Of a DNA stretch of 64,000 bases, positions 36,309-45,330 are shown in pieces; position 1 is the first letter of the stretch, and the number at the start of each line of letters is the position of its first letter. The stretch is from Leptolyngbya sp. FACHB-8 (GTDB taxonomy: Bacteria; Cyanobacteriota; Cyanobacteriia; Elainellales; Elainellaceae): the NCBI RefSeq assembly GCF_014695575.1, contig NZ_JACJOO010000008.1:32303-96302 (forward strand), read 5' to 3'. Position numbers and translations under genes: made by a program. The notes beneath the pieces were generated by a model that saw only the letters and a program-made list of their open reading frames with translations, did no database searches and was not told the DNA's origin.

Positions 36309-36462
36309 CGTTTTCGAGTGTTGCGCGTTGTGCGGCATTCGAAAACGTTCATGACCAAACTCAGGTTATACAGGCAGGTGTAATAACAAGTAAAGTTAAA
36401 TGCTCATGACAAAAAGTGTCGTGGCGCTTTGCACCACGACACTTTTTGTCATAAGCATTTAA
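36309..36462. repeat. Two hairpins, family C-like
   Basis: Hairpin 36309-36347 reuses the family C cgttttcgagtg stem with compensating wobbles and a gtt loop. Hairpin 36396-36462 has 32-base arms (ttaaatgctcatgacaaaaa and onward) with two mismatches and a ttt loop. aactcaggtta, the family C end, lies between them. Confidence 0.75.
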
Positions 36463-36496
36463 CCCGATATGATATAACCCGCTATGCATTGGGAAG

Positions 36497-36598
36497 TCAG
36501 TGGTTACAATTAGCATAAGACCCAAAGGGCTATGCCATCCACAAAGCGAGCGGCACAGCCCTTTGGGTCTTATGCTTAATTAGGTTGGGCTACTGATT
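36497..36598. repeat. Inverted repeat, family E
   Basis: Long arms agcataagacccaaagggct/agccctttgggtcttatgct (about 25 bp with wobble) around a 15-base loop. Outer flanks gtcagtggttacaatta and taattaggttgggctactga match those of the 732-786 repeat. It ends ten bases before the SMI1/KNR4 gene, so it lies in that gene's leader. Confidence 0.75.
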
Positions 36599-36607
36599 AG
36601 ATAAATT

Positions 36608-37264
36608 ATGAATGAACTTTGGTTCACTTTAGAACATTGGTTAAGTCAGCACTTCCCTGAAGTACTTGCAGATCTCAACCCTGGATGCTCGGATGAAGAG
36701 CTTGATGAATTAGAGCGTTGGTTAAACTGCAGCTTACCAGAAGACTTTAGAGCTTTTTATAAACGGCATAACGGTCAAATCGGAGAAGCTCCGGGATTGT
36801 TTTTGGGATTGCCGTTTTTGAGCACGGATGCACTTTACGGTGAATGGTGTACGTGGCAAGGTCTTGCTGAGGATTTTGCGAAAGAAGCTGAGGATTTTAA
36901 TGAGGAAAGCCGTGCCACAAAGATTACTGGGGAATCTTACCCACATGATGCCATCAAACCCATATACATTAACCTTAGATGGATTCCTTTTTCCCATGAT
37001 GGATCAGGCAATCATTTGGGCATAGATTTAGACCCTGGCGTTGCAGGAGTAAGAGGACAAGTTATTAATTTTGGGCCTGATGAAAATAATAAATTTGTAA
37101 TAGCGTCTTCCTTAACAGACTTTGTTACTTGGATAATCACTCAGTACCAAATGGAGAATTATCAGAAAAGTGAGCATTCATTAAACCTTAAGGAACCTCC
37201 AAATACACACTTCTTGGATGCAGTACCATCTCTGTTTGGTAGAAGCCGAGGCTCTCTATTGTAA
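36608..37264 (+). CDS. SMI1/KNR4 family protein
   Basis: 218 residues, soluble. The central part (~25-180) matches the SMI1/KNR4 (PF09346-type) pattern: CSDEELDELERWLNCSLPEDFRAFYKRHNGQ, LPFLSTD, WIPFSHDGSGNHLGIDLDPG, GQVINFG, SLTDFVTWI. Bacterial members often serve as immunity proteins for polymorphic toxins or as regulators. No toxin gene with a matching immunity partner is visible in this window, so it is an orphan here. The 36497-36598 hairpin directly precedes the start and may affect expression. Confidence 0.85.
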   Translation: MNELWFTLEHWLSQHFPEVLADLNPGCSDEELDELERWLNCSLPEDFRAFYKRHNGQIGEAPGLFLGLPFLSTDALYGEWCTWQGLAEDFAKEAEDFNEESRATKITGESYPHDAIKPIYINLRWIPFSHDGSGNHLGIDLDPGVAGVRGQVINFGPDENNKFVIASSLTDFVTWIITQYQMENYQKSEHSLNLKEPPNTHFLDAVPSLFGRSRGSLL

Positions 37265-37344
37265 TAGCTGCCATGACTAAAAGTGTAAGAATGCCATAAC
37301 GTATATAAAGAAACCAGAAGATAAGACGTTAGATGATTAACGGA

Positions 37345-38094
37345 CTATTGAGCGAATAAGGTAGTAATGTTGCCGCGAAATGGTGATGCTGTACAGGGAG
37401 CCTGATTATCGCAGAGAATCTTGGCCTCAAAGGCGCGATCATCTATCCACCGAAACGTACTCAAATCGGCACTAGCAGACGTCTGCTCAAACATCTTCGA
37501 TTCTCTACTCTCCAAATCGAGGGCGACAAAAAAGGTAATACCTTCTGTAGATTCTGCAAACACAGCGTAGCGTTCGTCTGCAGTCCATTGCACCCATTCT
37601 TGACCACCATATTTTGCAATGCCGATTTTCTCAGCCGATTCTAATTGGCGATCGACTAGAAACACTGCCCAACACAGCCCTGATTCATTCGTCGTGCCTT
37701 CGCACGCTTTAATTACGTTAAATCTGCCAGATGGAGATGGGTCAGAAATAATGAGCCGCTGAGCATACATCACATCCCCATCGCTTACATAGGTCACTGG
37801 AATTTCTGTAAGCAAAACCTTACCCTGAAACGACAAGCTTCCATCTATGGTGAAGGTCAACCCCTGTACGGAGTCGCCTTTCAAAATTGCTGTCCATTGC
37901 TGTACCTCTGGCATGCCACTTGAGGATGGGGCCGCTGCTGAGGATGAAGGGTTGACCGTCGGTACAGGAGTCGGTGTAGTGGTTGCAGAGGGGGATCGTG
38001 GGTTGATAGTATTACATCCGGCGATCGCACTACTCATCACCCAAAAACCAATAGCAGCGGTAATGAGTCGCTGTTTACTGCCATTAAGCTTCAT
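37345..38094 (-). CDS. Lipoprotein, unknown function
   Basis: 249 residues. A signal with lipobox AIAGC (Cys26) marks a lipoprotein, followed by a Ser/Thr/Pro-rich linker (~28-60). The mature domain has strands such as VQGLTFTIDGSLSFQGKVLL and WTADERYAVFAESTEGITFFVALDLES. It contains several cysteines (ACEGT, SGLCWAVF, ILCDNQAPCTA) that could form disulfides in the periplasm. The function is unknown. The ATG start at 38094 is the obvious one for the signal. Confidence 0.75.
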   Translation of the reverse strand: MKLNGSKQRLITAAIGFWVMSSAIAGCNTINPRSPSATTTPTPVPTVNPSSSAAAPSSSGMPEVQQWTAILKGDSVQGLTFTIDGSLSFQGKVLLTEIPVTYVSDGDVMYAQRLIISDPSPSGRFNVIKACEGTTNESGLCWAVFLVDRQLESAEKIGIAKYGGQEWVQWTADERYAVFAESTEGITFFVALDLESRESKMFEQTSASADLSTFRWIDDRAFEAKILCDNQAPCTASPFRGNITTLFAQ

Positions 38095-38273
38095 TTTGAG
38101 TGCCTCAGCATTTATAAATAATCAGTATCACTATCGTGAGTTGATACTCTTGGTAAAAGTCACTTCAGGTCTAAAGCTGTATTCTCCAGCTTAACGACAT
38201 AATTCGAGATATATGAACTGTGTAGAAAAATGATTCTATTTTGAGAAACCCTCAATTTCTTCTGTATCTCAAC

Positions 38274-38411
38274 TTTGGACTAAATTGGGTTTCGTTTCAC
38301 TGAAAAGCTTACTAGGCAAGCTTTTCAGCGAAGCGAAACCCGAAACCTGCCGTGCAGCGAAACGTGCTCACAGAGCACGTTTCGCTGCACGGCAGACAGA
38401 ATTAGTCCAAA
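38274..38411. repeat. Composite element: two hairpins inside an outer inverted repeat
   Basis: Outer tttggactaaatt and aattagtccaaa (one-base indel) enclose a 24-bp hairpin with two wobbles (38287-38341) and a perfect 23-bp hairpin (38347-38395, loop aca). The layout parallels family C with unrelated sequence. Confidence 0.85.
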
Positions 38412-38536
38412 CTCTAGTCTGTATATGAGCGAATGGAGGGCGATCGCCCTCCACTCGCCCTCAAGAAGCTTGATCCAAGCTCCTATAAAGGCAAAGATTA
38501 TCTCCTAATCATCAACAGTTTCCTGCGCTTATGACA

Positions 38537-38573
38537 CGTTATTTCTTCATTGCGAATCGACGAAGAAATAACG
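38537..38573. repeat. 12-bp hairpin
   Basis: cgttatttcttc and gaagaaataacg around 13 bases. It is followed by ggttttggtgcaagata, like a family B right end. An apparent frame through this region (38531-38950) is judged not to be a gene. Confidence 0.55.
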
Positions 38574-38853
38574 GTTCTCGGTTTTGGTGCAAGATACAAG
38601 TAAACTTGAATAGCACTAACATAAGCCCAAACCTGGGCCAGAGAAAGACCGGGATCTGCTTCAAAACCCCGGCAAAGCGAAGCAATCTAACGCATCCTAT
38701 GCAAGGTCTCCTTACCGAGGGGGGTCTGGGGAACGGACAGTCGTCTCTCCAGCCGGGGGTTGGGGGGCGACGTGCCCCCAAGCCAGGCTTAGGCAAGCAT
38801 CCCAGCTTATTTCAGTACTACTCGAGTAAACTGACATCTTGCACCTTTCTAAA

Positions 38854-38920
38854 ACCAAACCCTGGAAGTCCTATTTTTCGTGCGCTTCGTGCACGAAAAA
38901 TAGGACTTCCAGGGTTTGGT
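38854..38920. repeat. 30-bp perfect hairpin, family B
   Basis: Arms 38854-38883 and 38891-38920 are perfect complements around a 7-base loop. Outer atcttgcacc and ggtacaagat extend the pairing imperfectly. It lies 22 bases upstream of the merR promoter. Confidence 0.9.
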
Positions 38921-38941
38921 ACAAGATCTGAACAAAGTTAC

Positions 38942-38972
38942 TTGACTTAGAGTGCACTCTAAGTTCTAAGGT
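38942..38972 (+). promoter_or_regulatory. MerR-type promoter/operator
   Basis: -35 TTGACT (38942-38947) and -10 TAAGGT (38967-38972) are 19 bases apart. The spacer region contains a perfect 20-base palindrome, ACTTAGAGTGCACTCTAAGT (38945-38964). An over-long spacer filled by a dyad is the hallmark of MerR-activated promoters, here probably autoregulating the 39000 gene and driving the reductase. Confidence 0.88.
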
Positions 38973-38999
38973 AGGGTTAACCTTTTGAAGGTGAATCCC

Positions 39000-39497
39000 A
39001 TGCAGACCCTAACGATTCAACAGGTTGCGCAGCAGACCGGGTTGTCAGTTCATACGTTGCGTTATTACGAGCGCAATGGATTACTGGAGCCTGTCAACCG
39101 AGCCAGTAGTGGACATCGTCGTTATTCAGCGGAGGATATTTCTCGGATTGAGTTTTTGACCCGCCTTCGAACTACAGGAATGTCGATTCGGCAAATGCAA
39201 GAGTTTACTCAATTGTTCCGAGAGCGACCGGAGGCGATCGCTGAACGTCGCGCTATTTTGGAAACCCATGAGCAACAGGTGCAAGCTCATATTCAAGAAC
39301 TGGAGCGCAATCTGGAAGCCATTCGTTGGAAGATTCAGTATTACAAGGGATTGGAAGAGCAACAACAAATTGATGCTACCCATGCTTCTTCGAAAGTAAC
39401 GACCAATGATGATTTAGTTCGGGTTGATGTAGTAACCAAGAGTGGTGTAGTGGGCGATCGCTATTCCACACCACTTATGAGCAACGTTAATCACTAA
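39000..39497 (+). CDS. MerR-family regulator (cysteine-free)
   Basis: 165 residues from ATG 39000, which has GAAGGTGA just upstream; TTG 38985 is the alternative. The N-terminus is a winged-helix MerR domain (TIQQVAQQTGLSVHTLRYYERNGLLEPVNR...HRRYSAEDISRIEFL), then a dimerisation coiled coil (~75-120). There is no cysteine anywhere, so thiol or metal sensing by the usual AdhR/NmlR or CueR residues is not available. The last ~22 residues (GVVGDRYS...MSNVN) resemble the end of the downstream aldo-keto reductase rather than any effector domain. It lies 26 bases before that gene, apparently in one transcript from the 19-bp-spacer promoter. It probably responds to an electrophile or aldehyde stress, by analogy only. 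Confidence 0.92.
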   Translation: MQTLTIQQVAQQTGLSVHTLRYYERNGLLEPVNRASSGHRRYSAEDISRIEFLTRLRTTGMSIRQMQEFTQLFRERPEAIAERRAILETHEQQVQAHIQELERNLEAIRWKIQYYKGLEEQQQIDATHASSKVTTNDDLVRVDVVTKSGVVGDRYSTPLMSNVNH

Positions 39498-39523
39498 ACC
39501 AACACTAATTTAAGGAGCAAACT

Positions 39524-40504
<981 letters not shown>

Positions 40505-40516
40505 TAATCGGTCAAC

Positions 40517-40547
40517 CTTTTCGAGGAACCCTTAGTTCCTCGAAAAG
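40517..40547 (+). terminator. Intrinsic terminator-like hairpin after reductase
   Basis: 13-bp stem (cttttcgaggaac) with a 5-base loop, starting 13 bases after the stop and followed by a weak ccttt tail. Confidence 0.65.
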
Positions 40548-40888
40548 CCTTTAAAGCGGTTTCATTGGATACTGATAAAACTCAATATGCAGAAACGTAA
40601 GTAGGTACTCTTGTTGTGCGTTGTGTGCAAAGCAAAGCACATATAACAAGAATGCATGAAATATAGTGAACTTGCATAAGTTCTAAGTAAGTTGAACTAC
40701 TTATTATCTATTTATCTATTTATGATTGGTGCGCTCTATTGCCTATCAAATTAAGGTTCTGCTTAAGAAGTTGTGTTAGGCTGCAGCAACATAATACTGA
40801 AGCGATCGCGAGATTACTCACCTATCCACGATGAAAAGGAAACCACACCTATAGCAAGGGTCTGTTCACCAAAGATCACAAATAAAAC

Positions 40889-40951
40889 AACCTGTAGTTC
40901 TTTGTGAGAGCGGTGGATTTGTCACCCCTCTCACAAAAAGAATTACAGGTT
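40889..40951. repeat. Imperfect hairpin
   Basis: aacctgta...tttgtgagag faces ctctcacaaa...ttacaggtt with a bulge and a loop of about 19 bases. It stands 20 bases before family A copy 4. The 40505-41124 gap also holds a degenerate repeat near 40605-40655; no gene is seen. Confidence 0.6.
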
Positions 40952-40971
40952 ATTAGATGTAGGGCCGTAAA

Positions 40972-41080
40972 CTTAGGAGATTTCCAGATAAGAACTTCCC
41001 CATTATTTGGGAAAAAGGCGCGGCGAAGCCGCGCCTTTTTCCCAAATAATGGGGATATTGTTTCTCAGAAATCTCCTTAC
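40972..41080. repeat. Family A palindromic element, copy 4
   Basis: Terminal arms cttaggagatttccagataa and (reverse complement of the right) gtaaggagatttctgagaaa match the other copies. The internal 27-bp perfect hairpin (40998-41024 and 41028-41054, loop gaa) is entirely different in sequence. Confidence 0.88.
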
Positions 41081-41124
41081 TACCTATCTCATGAGGAATT
41101 ATCAATACTCGTGAATCATCCAGT

Positions 41125-42930
41125 TCATGGTTCAGCCGTATTGCTTGGAGGCTCAGGTGTGTTTTCTCGCGGCGGGGCTACATTTTCAGATCGAGGTGGT
41201 GCAGCGGGGCGAGCCGGTTCCGGGGCCGGACGGCTTCTCCGAGGAGTATCAGGGCGCGTAGTTGCGGGTGCAGGAGAACGGTTGAACCTAGGAGGAGATG
41301 GTCTTGTAGGCTGTGGTGCAGCAGGGCGAGCGGGCTCCGAGGCTGGGCGGTTCCTTGGTGCAGTAGGGCGAGCAGGCTCTGAGGCCGGGCGGTTTCTTGG
41401 AGAAGTATCAGGGCGCTCGGTTGTGGGGGCAGAGGCAGGAGAACGATCGACCGCAGGAGATGGTCTTGCAGGCCGGGTAGGTCTGGATGTAGGTGTGGGA
41501 GAGGTGTCGGGTCTGGGAGAAGGACGGGATTGGCTTGGCTCAGCCGGGGGCGCGTTGTTATCAGGAGAAGGTTCTGCTACTGGTGTAGTTGATTCGGTTG
41601 TCGTTTCTGAAGGACGCTCTACTGCTTCCCGCTCTGGACTGGGAGTTGCACCTGTTGGGGATGGCGCTACCGAAGGTTCGGATGTGGGTTGAACTTCTTC
41701 TGGGGCAGAACGCTCTGCCTGGACTGAGGGACTACGCGATGGTGAGGGGGATTCTGCAACCGTGGGTTCAGCCACAGTGATGCTGCGGCGATCGCCCCGT
41801 TCCCTGGCCCGGCGTGCTGCATCCGAGTTGGGTTGCACAAAGTCAATCTCCAGGGGATAGCTTTCGCCAGCCCGAGCGTTGTTTAAACGAACCCGCTCAC
41901 GGGCCTGTTGTAATGCCGCGCGATCTAAGGCCGCATTACCCGTGGAGCGAGACAGAGTTACGGACACGACTCGTCCCTGTTCGTCGGTTTCCACAATAAC
42001 CTGTGCTTGTCCTTCAGCACCGTCGGCTGCGTCTGGGTAATCGAAGTCACAGCCCCGACAAGTAATTTCACGGGAGCCCGAGGAAGGACGCTCATTATTT
42101 TCCTCTCTAGGCTCACCTAAGCCTGAGCCTGTACCTGTACCTGCACCCGTACCTGTACCTGTACCTGTACCTGTACCTGTACCTACACCCGTACCTGTAC
42201 CTGTACCTGTACCCGTGCCTATCCCCGTCCCCGATGACGTTGGCCCCGTTGCCGTTGTCACACCTTCTGTAGTGCCAGGACGGGCAAAATCGCTAGGGTT
42301 AAAGCCTCGAGGTCCTCGATTAGCATTTGTGTCTACCGCAGAGGAATTTGCTGTCTGTGCAGAGGACTGCTGTGCCTGCCGCAAATCGTTGAGCAAGTCA
42401 CGCAAATTACGGGGAGGGGGAGCAGGGGTTTCAGCTTCTTCAACTGGCTCGTCGGGTGTTGTCTCTTCGACAGCTTCAGCAACTTCTTCAACTGGCTCGT
42501 CGGGTGTTGTCTCTTCGACAGCTTCAGCAACTTCTTCGATAGGAACTTCTGCCGTAGGTGATGGGCTTACTTCTGGTTCTGCAACAGGCTCTTCTACGGC
42601 GATCTCCTCAGTTGGTGCGGTTCTCGTCGGGGCCTCAACAACGGTAGCCGCAGCAGCTGCCCCTGGTTGGGGCGCCGCTCCTCCAGGAGAGCCTGAATCA
42701 GGAGTAGGAGCGATCGCCGTTTCTTCAGCAAGAGATTCCACAGGCGGTTCTGTCACCACGATGGCAATTTCTTCCTGAATTATTTCATCGCTGACCACTG
42801 GCCGGGCCACCTTAAGAAACAACCCTAATCCATGAATGGTTAGCGATCCCGCCAAGCTATAGGTGATAAACCGTTTGAGGGTAACGGTCTGCTTCTCCCG
42901 TTGCTGGGCAACCGTGCTTGAGAACGTCAT
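41125..42930 (-). CDS. tonB: TonB-family protein with unusual C-terminal tail
   Basis: About 601 residues from ATG 42930 (GGTGGGG just upstream; GTG 42939 is the alternative). A short cytoplasmic start is followed by one membrane segment (FITYSLAGSLTIHGLGLFL). A long Pro/Glu/Ala-rich periplasmic spacer contains EAVEETTPDEP repeats and a Gly-Thr dipeptide array. The TonB C-terminal domain is at ~310-400 (GCDFDYPDAADG, QAQVIVETDEQGRVVSVTLSRSTGNAALDRAAL, ESYPLEIDFVQP). Unlike typical TonB this domain is not terminal: about 200 Pro/Ser/Arg-rich residues follow. It transduces proton-motive energy from ExbBD to outer-membrane receptors. It is divergent from exbB, with a shared motif in the gap. Confidence 0.9.
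   Translation of the reverse strand: MTFSSTVAQQREKQTVTLKRFITYSLAGSLTIHGLGLFLKVARPVVSDEIIQEEIAIVVTEPPVESLAEETAIAPTPDSGSPGGAAPQPGAAAAATVVEAPTRTAPTEEIAVEEPVAEPEVSPSPTAEVPIEEVAEAVEETTPDEPVEEVAEAVEETTPDEPVEEAETPAPPPRNLRDLLNDLRQAQQSSAQTANSSAVDTNANRGPRGFNPSDFARPGTTEGVTTATGPTSSGTGIGTGTGTGTGTGVGTGTGTGTGTGTGAGTGTGSGLGEPREENNERPSSGSREITCRGCDFDYPDAADGAEGQAQVIVETDEQGRVVSVTLSRSTGNAALDRAALQQARERVRLNNARAGESYPLEIDFVQPNSDAARRARERGDRRSITVAEPTVAESPSPSRSPSVQAERSAPEEVQPTSEPSVAPSPTGATPSPEREAVERPSETTTESTTPVAEPSPDNNAPPAEPSQSRPSPRPDTSPTPTSRPTRPARPSPAVDRSPASAPTTERPDTSPRNRPASEPARPTAPRNRPASEPARPAAPQPTRPSPPRFNRSPAPATTRPDTPRRSRPAPEPARPAAPPRSENVAPPRENTPEPPSNTAEP
42126..42220 (-). repeat. Hexanucleotide array encoding Gly-Thr repeats
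   Basis: About fifteen copies of a six-base unit (gtacct and variants, plus strand) inside the TonB spacer, encoding alternating Gly and Thr. It is probably prone to length change. Confidence 0.85.
42435..42530 (-). repeat. 48-base direct duplication in tonB
   Basis: Two identical consecutive 48-base units beginning cttcttcaactggctcgt encode the repeated EAVEETTPDEPVEEV segment of the spacer. A third partial unit follows. Confidence 0.9.
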
Positions 42931-42955
42931 GCGCCCCACCTAATTTGTAAGATGC

Positions 42956-42978
42956 TTATTGAGAATAGTTCCAACTAA
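42956..42978 (+). promoter_or_regulatory. Shared 23-base motif, tonB copy
   Basis: TTATTGAGAATAGTTCC...TAA matches the motif at 48646-48668 at 17 of 23 positions. It begins 26 bases upstream of the tonB start. Confidence 0.5.
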
Positions 42979-43151
42979 CCTGTTTATCCTAAAGTTCAAA
43001 GGTTTCACTGTCAATTAAAAACCTAAAAATTCGCAGCTTTTCAAAGGCATCGCCAAAGGTACTTGAAACCAGATAGCCCCTTTGAAGAGGGCATCAAAAA
43101 TCAATTCTTTCTATAAGGATTGACATCAGTTCCACCACCTACTACTCTCTT

Positions 43152-43174
43152 TTCTTGAGAAGAGTTTGCAATAA
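43152..43174 (+). promoter_or_regulatory. Shared 23-base motif, exbB copy
   Basis: TTCTTGAGAAGAGTTTGCAA...A matches the receptor copy at 20 of 23 positions. It ends 57 bases before the exbB start. Confidence 0.6.
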
Positions 43175-43231
43175 TCCAAAAGCCTTATCTCTCTCAACCG
43201 TTGATTCGCCTGAATTTTAGCGAGAATCGAA

Positions 43232-43882
43232 ATGCTGATTATTGACCTGTTCTGGGCGGGGGGAGTTGTCATGTGGCCCCTACTGGGGTTTTCTGTGGTA
43301 GCGATCGCCCTGATTGTAGAGCGACTCGTTTTTTGGACGCGCATTAATCGCCGCCAACGGCGCATCGTGCGAGATGTGCTGCGGACCTACCCCCACGACT
43401 TCCAGGCTGCCCTGCTGAAACTGAAGCAAAATATTGATTTGCCTGTAGCCCGCATTTTCTTGGAAGCCATGGAAGTGGAACATTTCCCTCCCCACGCCTT
43501 TCAATTGACCCTGGAAGGTGCCACCCAGGCCGAATTACCCCTACTACGGCGGTTTAACACCATTTTTGACACGATTACAACAACGGCTCCTTTGTTGGGA
43601 TTACTGGGCACCGTGTTGGGTTTGATTCGCTCCTTTGCGTCACTAAACCTGGGTAGCGTCGGTTCTGAGAGTGCGATGCAGGTGACGGGAGGGATCAGTG
43701 AAGCCCTGGTCTCGACGGCGGCAGGATTGGTTGTGGCTGTATTTACCTTGTTCTTTGCCAATGTCTTTCGTGGGTTTTATCGGCGGCAAATTGCTGCCCT
43801 GCGGGAATATGGTACGCAGCTAGAAGTCCTACATATGGGCCGCCACGAAGGATTTCAAGCAGCTCTTGCAACGGTGGAGTAA
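43232..43882 (+). CDS. exbB: ExbB/TolQ-family proton channel protein
   Basis: 216 residues with three membrane segments (~7-30, ~112-135, ~155-178), the layout of ExbB. The family core is clear: FDTITTTAPLLGLLGTVLGLIRSF and GGISEALVSTAAGLVVAVFTLFFANVF. It forms the pentameric inner-membrane part of the Ton motor with ExbD and energises TonB. It is the first gene of a rightward run; exbD follows after three bases. Expression is probably iron-controlled via the shared upstream motif (inference). Confidence 0.94.
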   Translation: MLIIDLFWAGGVVMWPLLGFSVVAIALIVERLVFWTRINRRQRRIVRDVLRTYPHDFQAALLKLKQNIDLPVARIFLEAMEVEHFPPHAFQLTLEGATQAELPLLRRFNTIFDTITTTAPLLGLLGTVLGLIRSFASLNLGSVGSESAMQVTGGISEALVSTAAGLVVAVFTLFFANVFRGFYRRQIAALREYGTQLEVLHMGRHEGFQAALATVE

Positions 43883-43885
43883 GGC

Positions 43886-44302
43886 ATGAATATCCCAGAC
43901 GAATTTGAAGAAACTCCGCAGATCAATATTGTGCCGATGATTGACGTCATCTTTGCCATTTTGACGTTTTTTATCATGGCATCGTTGTTCCTAAGTCGTT
44001 CTGAAGGGTTGCCGGTTAACTTGCCAAAGGCATCTACGGCACAATCCCAACAGCAAAGCAAAATTGCTATCACCATCAATGAATCAGGGCAAATTTCTCT
44101 CAATCGCCGGACGGTTGCCCTGAATGAGTTGGCGTCTCAAATTCAAACACTGATGGGTACTCAGACAACAGCGTTGGTGGTCATTAATGCAGATACCAAA
44201 GTAGAGCATGGCCAGGTCATCGCCGTGATGGATGCTCTGAGAACGGTGGAAGGAGCGCAGGTAGGAATAGCGACCCAACGTTCAGCGGCCCCAGCCCAGT
44301 AA
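43886..44302 (+). CDS. exbD: ExbD/TolR-family protein
   Basis: 138 residues. One membrane segment (~14-36) contains the proton-carrying Asp20 in INIVPMIDVIFAILTFFIM, the defining ExbD motif. A periplasmic domain follows (KIAITINESGQISLNRRTV, ALVVINADTKVEHGQVIAVMDALR). It is separated from exbB by three bases and from the permease by two, so it is certainly in one operon with both. Confidence 0.95.
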   Translation: MNIPDEFEETPQINIVPMIDVIFAILTFFIMASLFLSRSEGLPVNLPKASTAQSQQQSKIAITINESGQISLNRRTVALNELASQIQTLMGTQTTALVVINADTKVEHGQVIAVMDALRTVEGAQVGIATQRSAAPAQ

Positions 44303-44304
44303 CT

Positions 44305-45330
44305 ATGACTCGAACATCCTTGCCGACTGATTCAAACTCTGCATCCCGGATCCCATTGCGCTGGCTGGGGGTAGGGCTTGGCATAGCCGTTCTTATGGTT
44401 TGTCTCCTGCTCAATCTGACCTTAGGGGCTGCCGATATTAATCCGATCACCGTATGGCGATCGCTCATCACCTTCGATGGCTCGACAGAGCATTTGATCA
44501 TCCAAACCGTACGCCTCCCCAGGGTTTTGATTGCCGCAGCCGTTGGTGCAGCTCTGGCGGTAGCGGGAGCGTTGATGCAGGGTCTCAGCCGCAATGCCCT
44601 GGCTGATCCCACAATTCTAGGAATCAGTTCGGGGGCCTCTCTGGCGGTAGTGGGGACTACATTTCTTTTTGGCAATGCATCCATGCAGGTCTACACCTGG
44701 GTTGCCTTTGGGGGAGCGGCACTGACGGCGATCGCTGTCTATACCCTCGGTTCTATAGGGCGGCAAGGGGCCAGCCCGTTGAAGTTGGTGTTGGCAGGTT
44801 CCGTGATGAGCTATCTGCTTGCAGCTCTCACCACAGGTTTACTCATTCTCAACCAACGCACCTTGGATGAGGTGCGGTTCTGGTTGGCGGGTTCGGTGGC
44901 CGGAAGAAACTTGGACATTTTAGGAAATGTATTGCCCTATGTGGTAGTTGGTCTGTTGCTGGCCTTTAGTCTGGGCAAGCCGATGACAACGCTGGCCCTG
45001 GGGGAGGACGTGGCACGAAGTTTGGGGCTGCGGACGGGATGGACTCGGGGATTGGTGGCGATCGCCATTGTCCTTCTGGCTGGAAGTTCTGTAGCCCTGG
45101 CAGGGCCCATCGGTTTTGTGGGCTTGATTGTCCCCCATGTGGTGCGATTTTGGGTTGGGGTGGATTATCGCTGGATTTTGCCCTATGCCGCCATTTGGGG
45201 CGCTATTTTGCTTTCCTTCTCTGATCTGGTTGCGCGTCTGATCATCCGTCCACAAGAACTACCTGTGGGAATCATGACCGCTTTGGTGGGGGCACCCTTC
45301 TTTATCTATCTTGCTCGTTCTAATGGTTAA
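44305..45330 (+). CDS. FecCD-family siderophore ABC permease (1)
   Basis: 341 residues with about nine or ten membrane segments. Family motifs: LIIQTVRLPRVLIAAAVGAALAVAGALMQGLSRNALADP and GPIGFVGLIVPHVVRFWVG. It pairs with the second permease to form the heterodimeric channel for iron-siderophore uptake through the inner membrane. The stop overlaps the start of the next gene by eight bases. Confidence 0.94.
   Translation: MTRTSLPTDSNSASRIPLRWLGVGLGIAVLMVCLLLNLTLGAADINPITVWRSLITFDGSTEHLIIQTVRLPRVLIAAAVGAALAVAGALMQGLSRNALADPTILGISSGASLAVVGTTFLFGNASMQVYTWVAFGGAALTAIAVYTLGSIGRQGASPLKLVLAGSVMSYLLAALTTGLLILNQRTLDEVRFWLAGSVAGRNLDILGNVLPYVVVGLLLAFSLGKPMTTLALGEDVARSLGLRTGWTRGLVAIAIVLLAGSSVALAGPIGFVGLIVPHVVRFWVGVDYRWILPYAAIWGAILLSFSDLVARLIIRPQELPVGIMTALVGAPFFIYLARSNG

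Noticed and set aside
38531..38950. 139-codon plus-strand frame before merR
   Set aside because: It spans two hairpins and the merR promoter; the translation is low-quality and arginine/glycine-rich with no domain.
40904..41692. 262-codon glycine-rich plus-strand frame
   Set aside because: Antisense reading of the proline-rich TonB tail; glycine richness is the complement of proline codons.
42215..42778. 187-codon Ser/Ala/Val-rich plus-strand frame
   Set aside because: Antisense of the TonB spacer; its repeats mirror the 48-base duplication on the coding strand.
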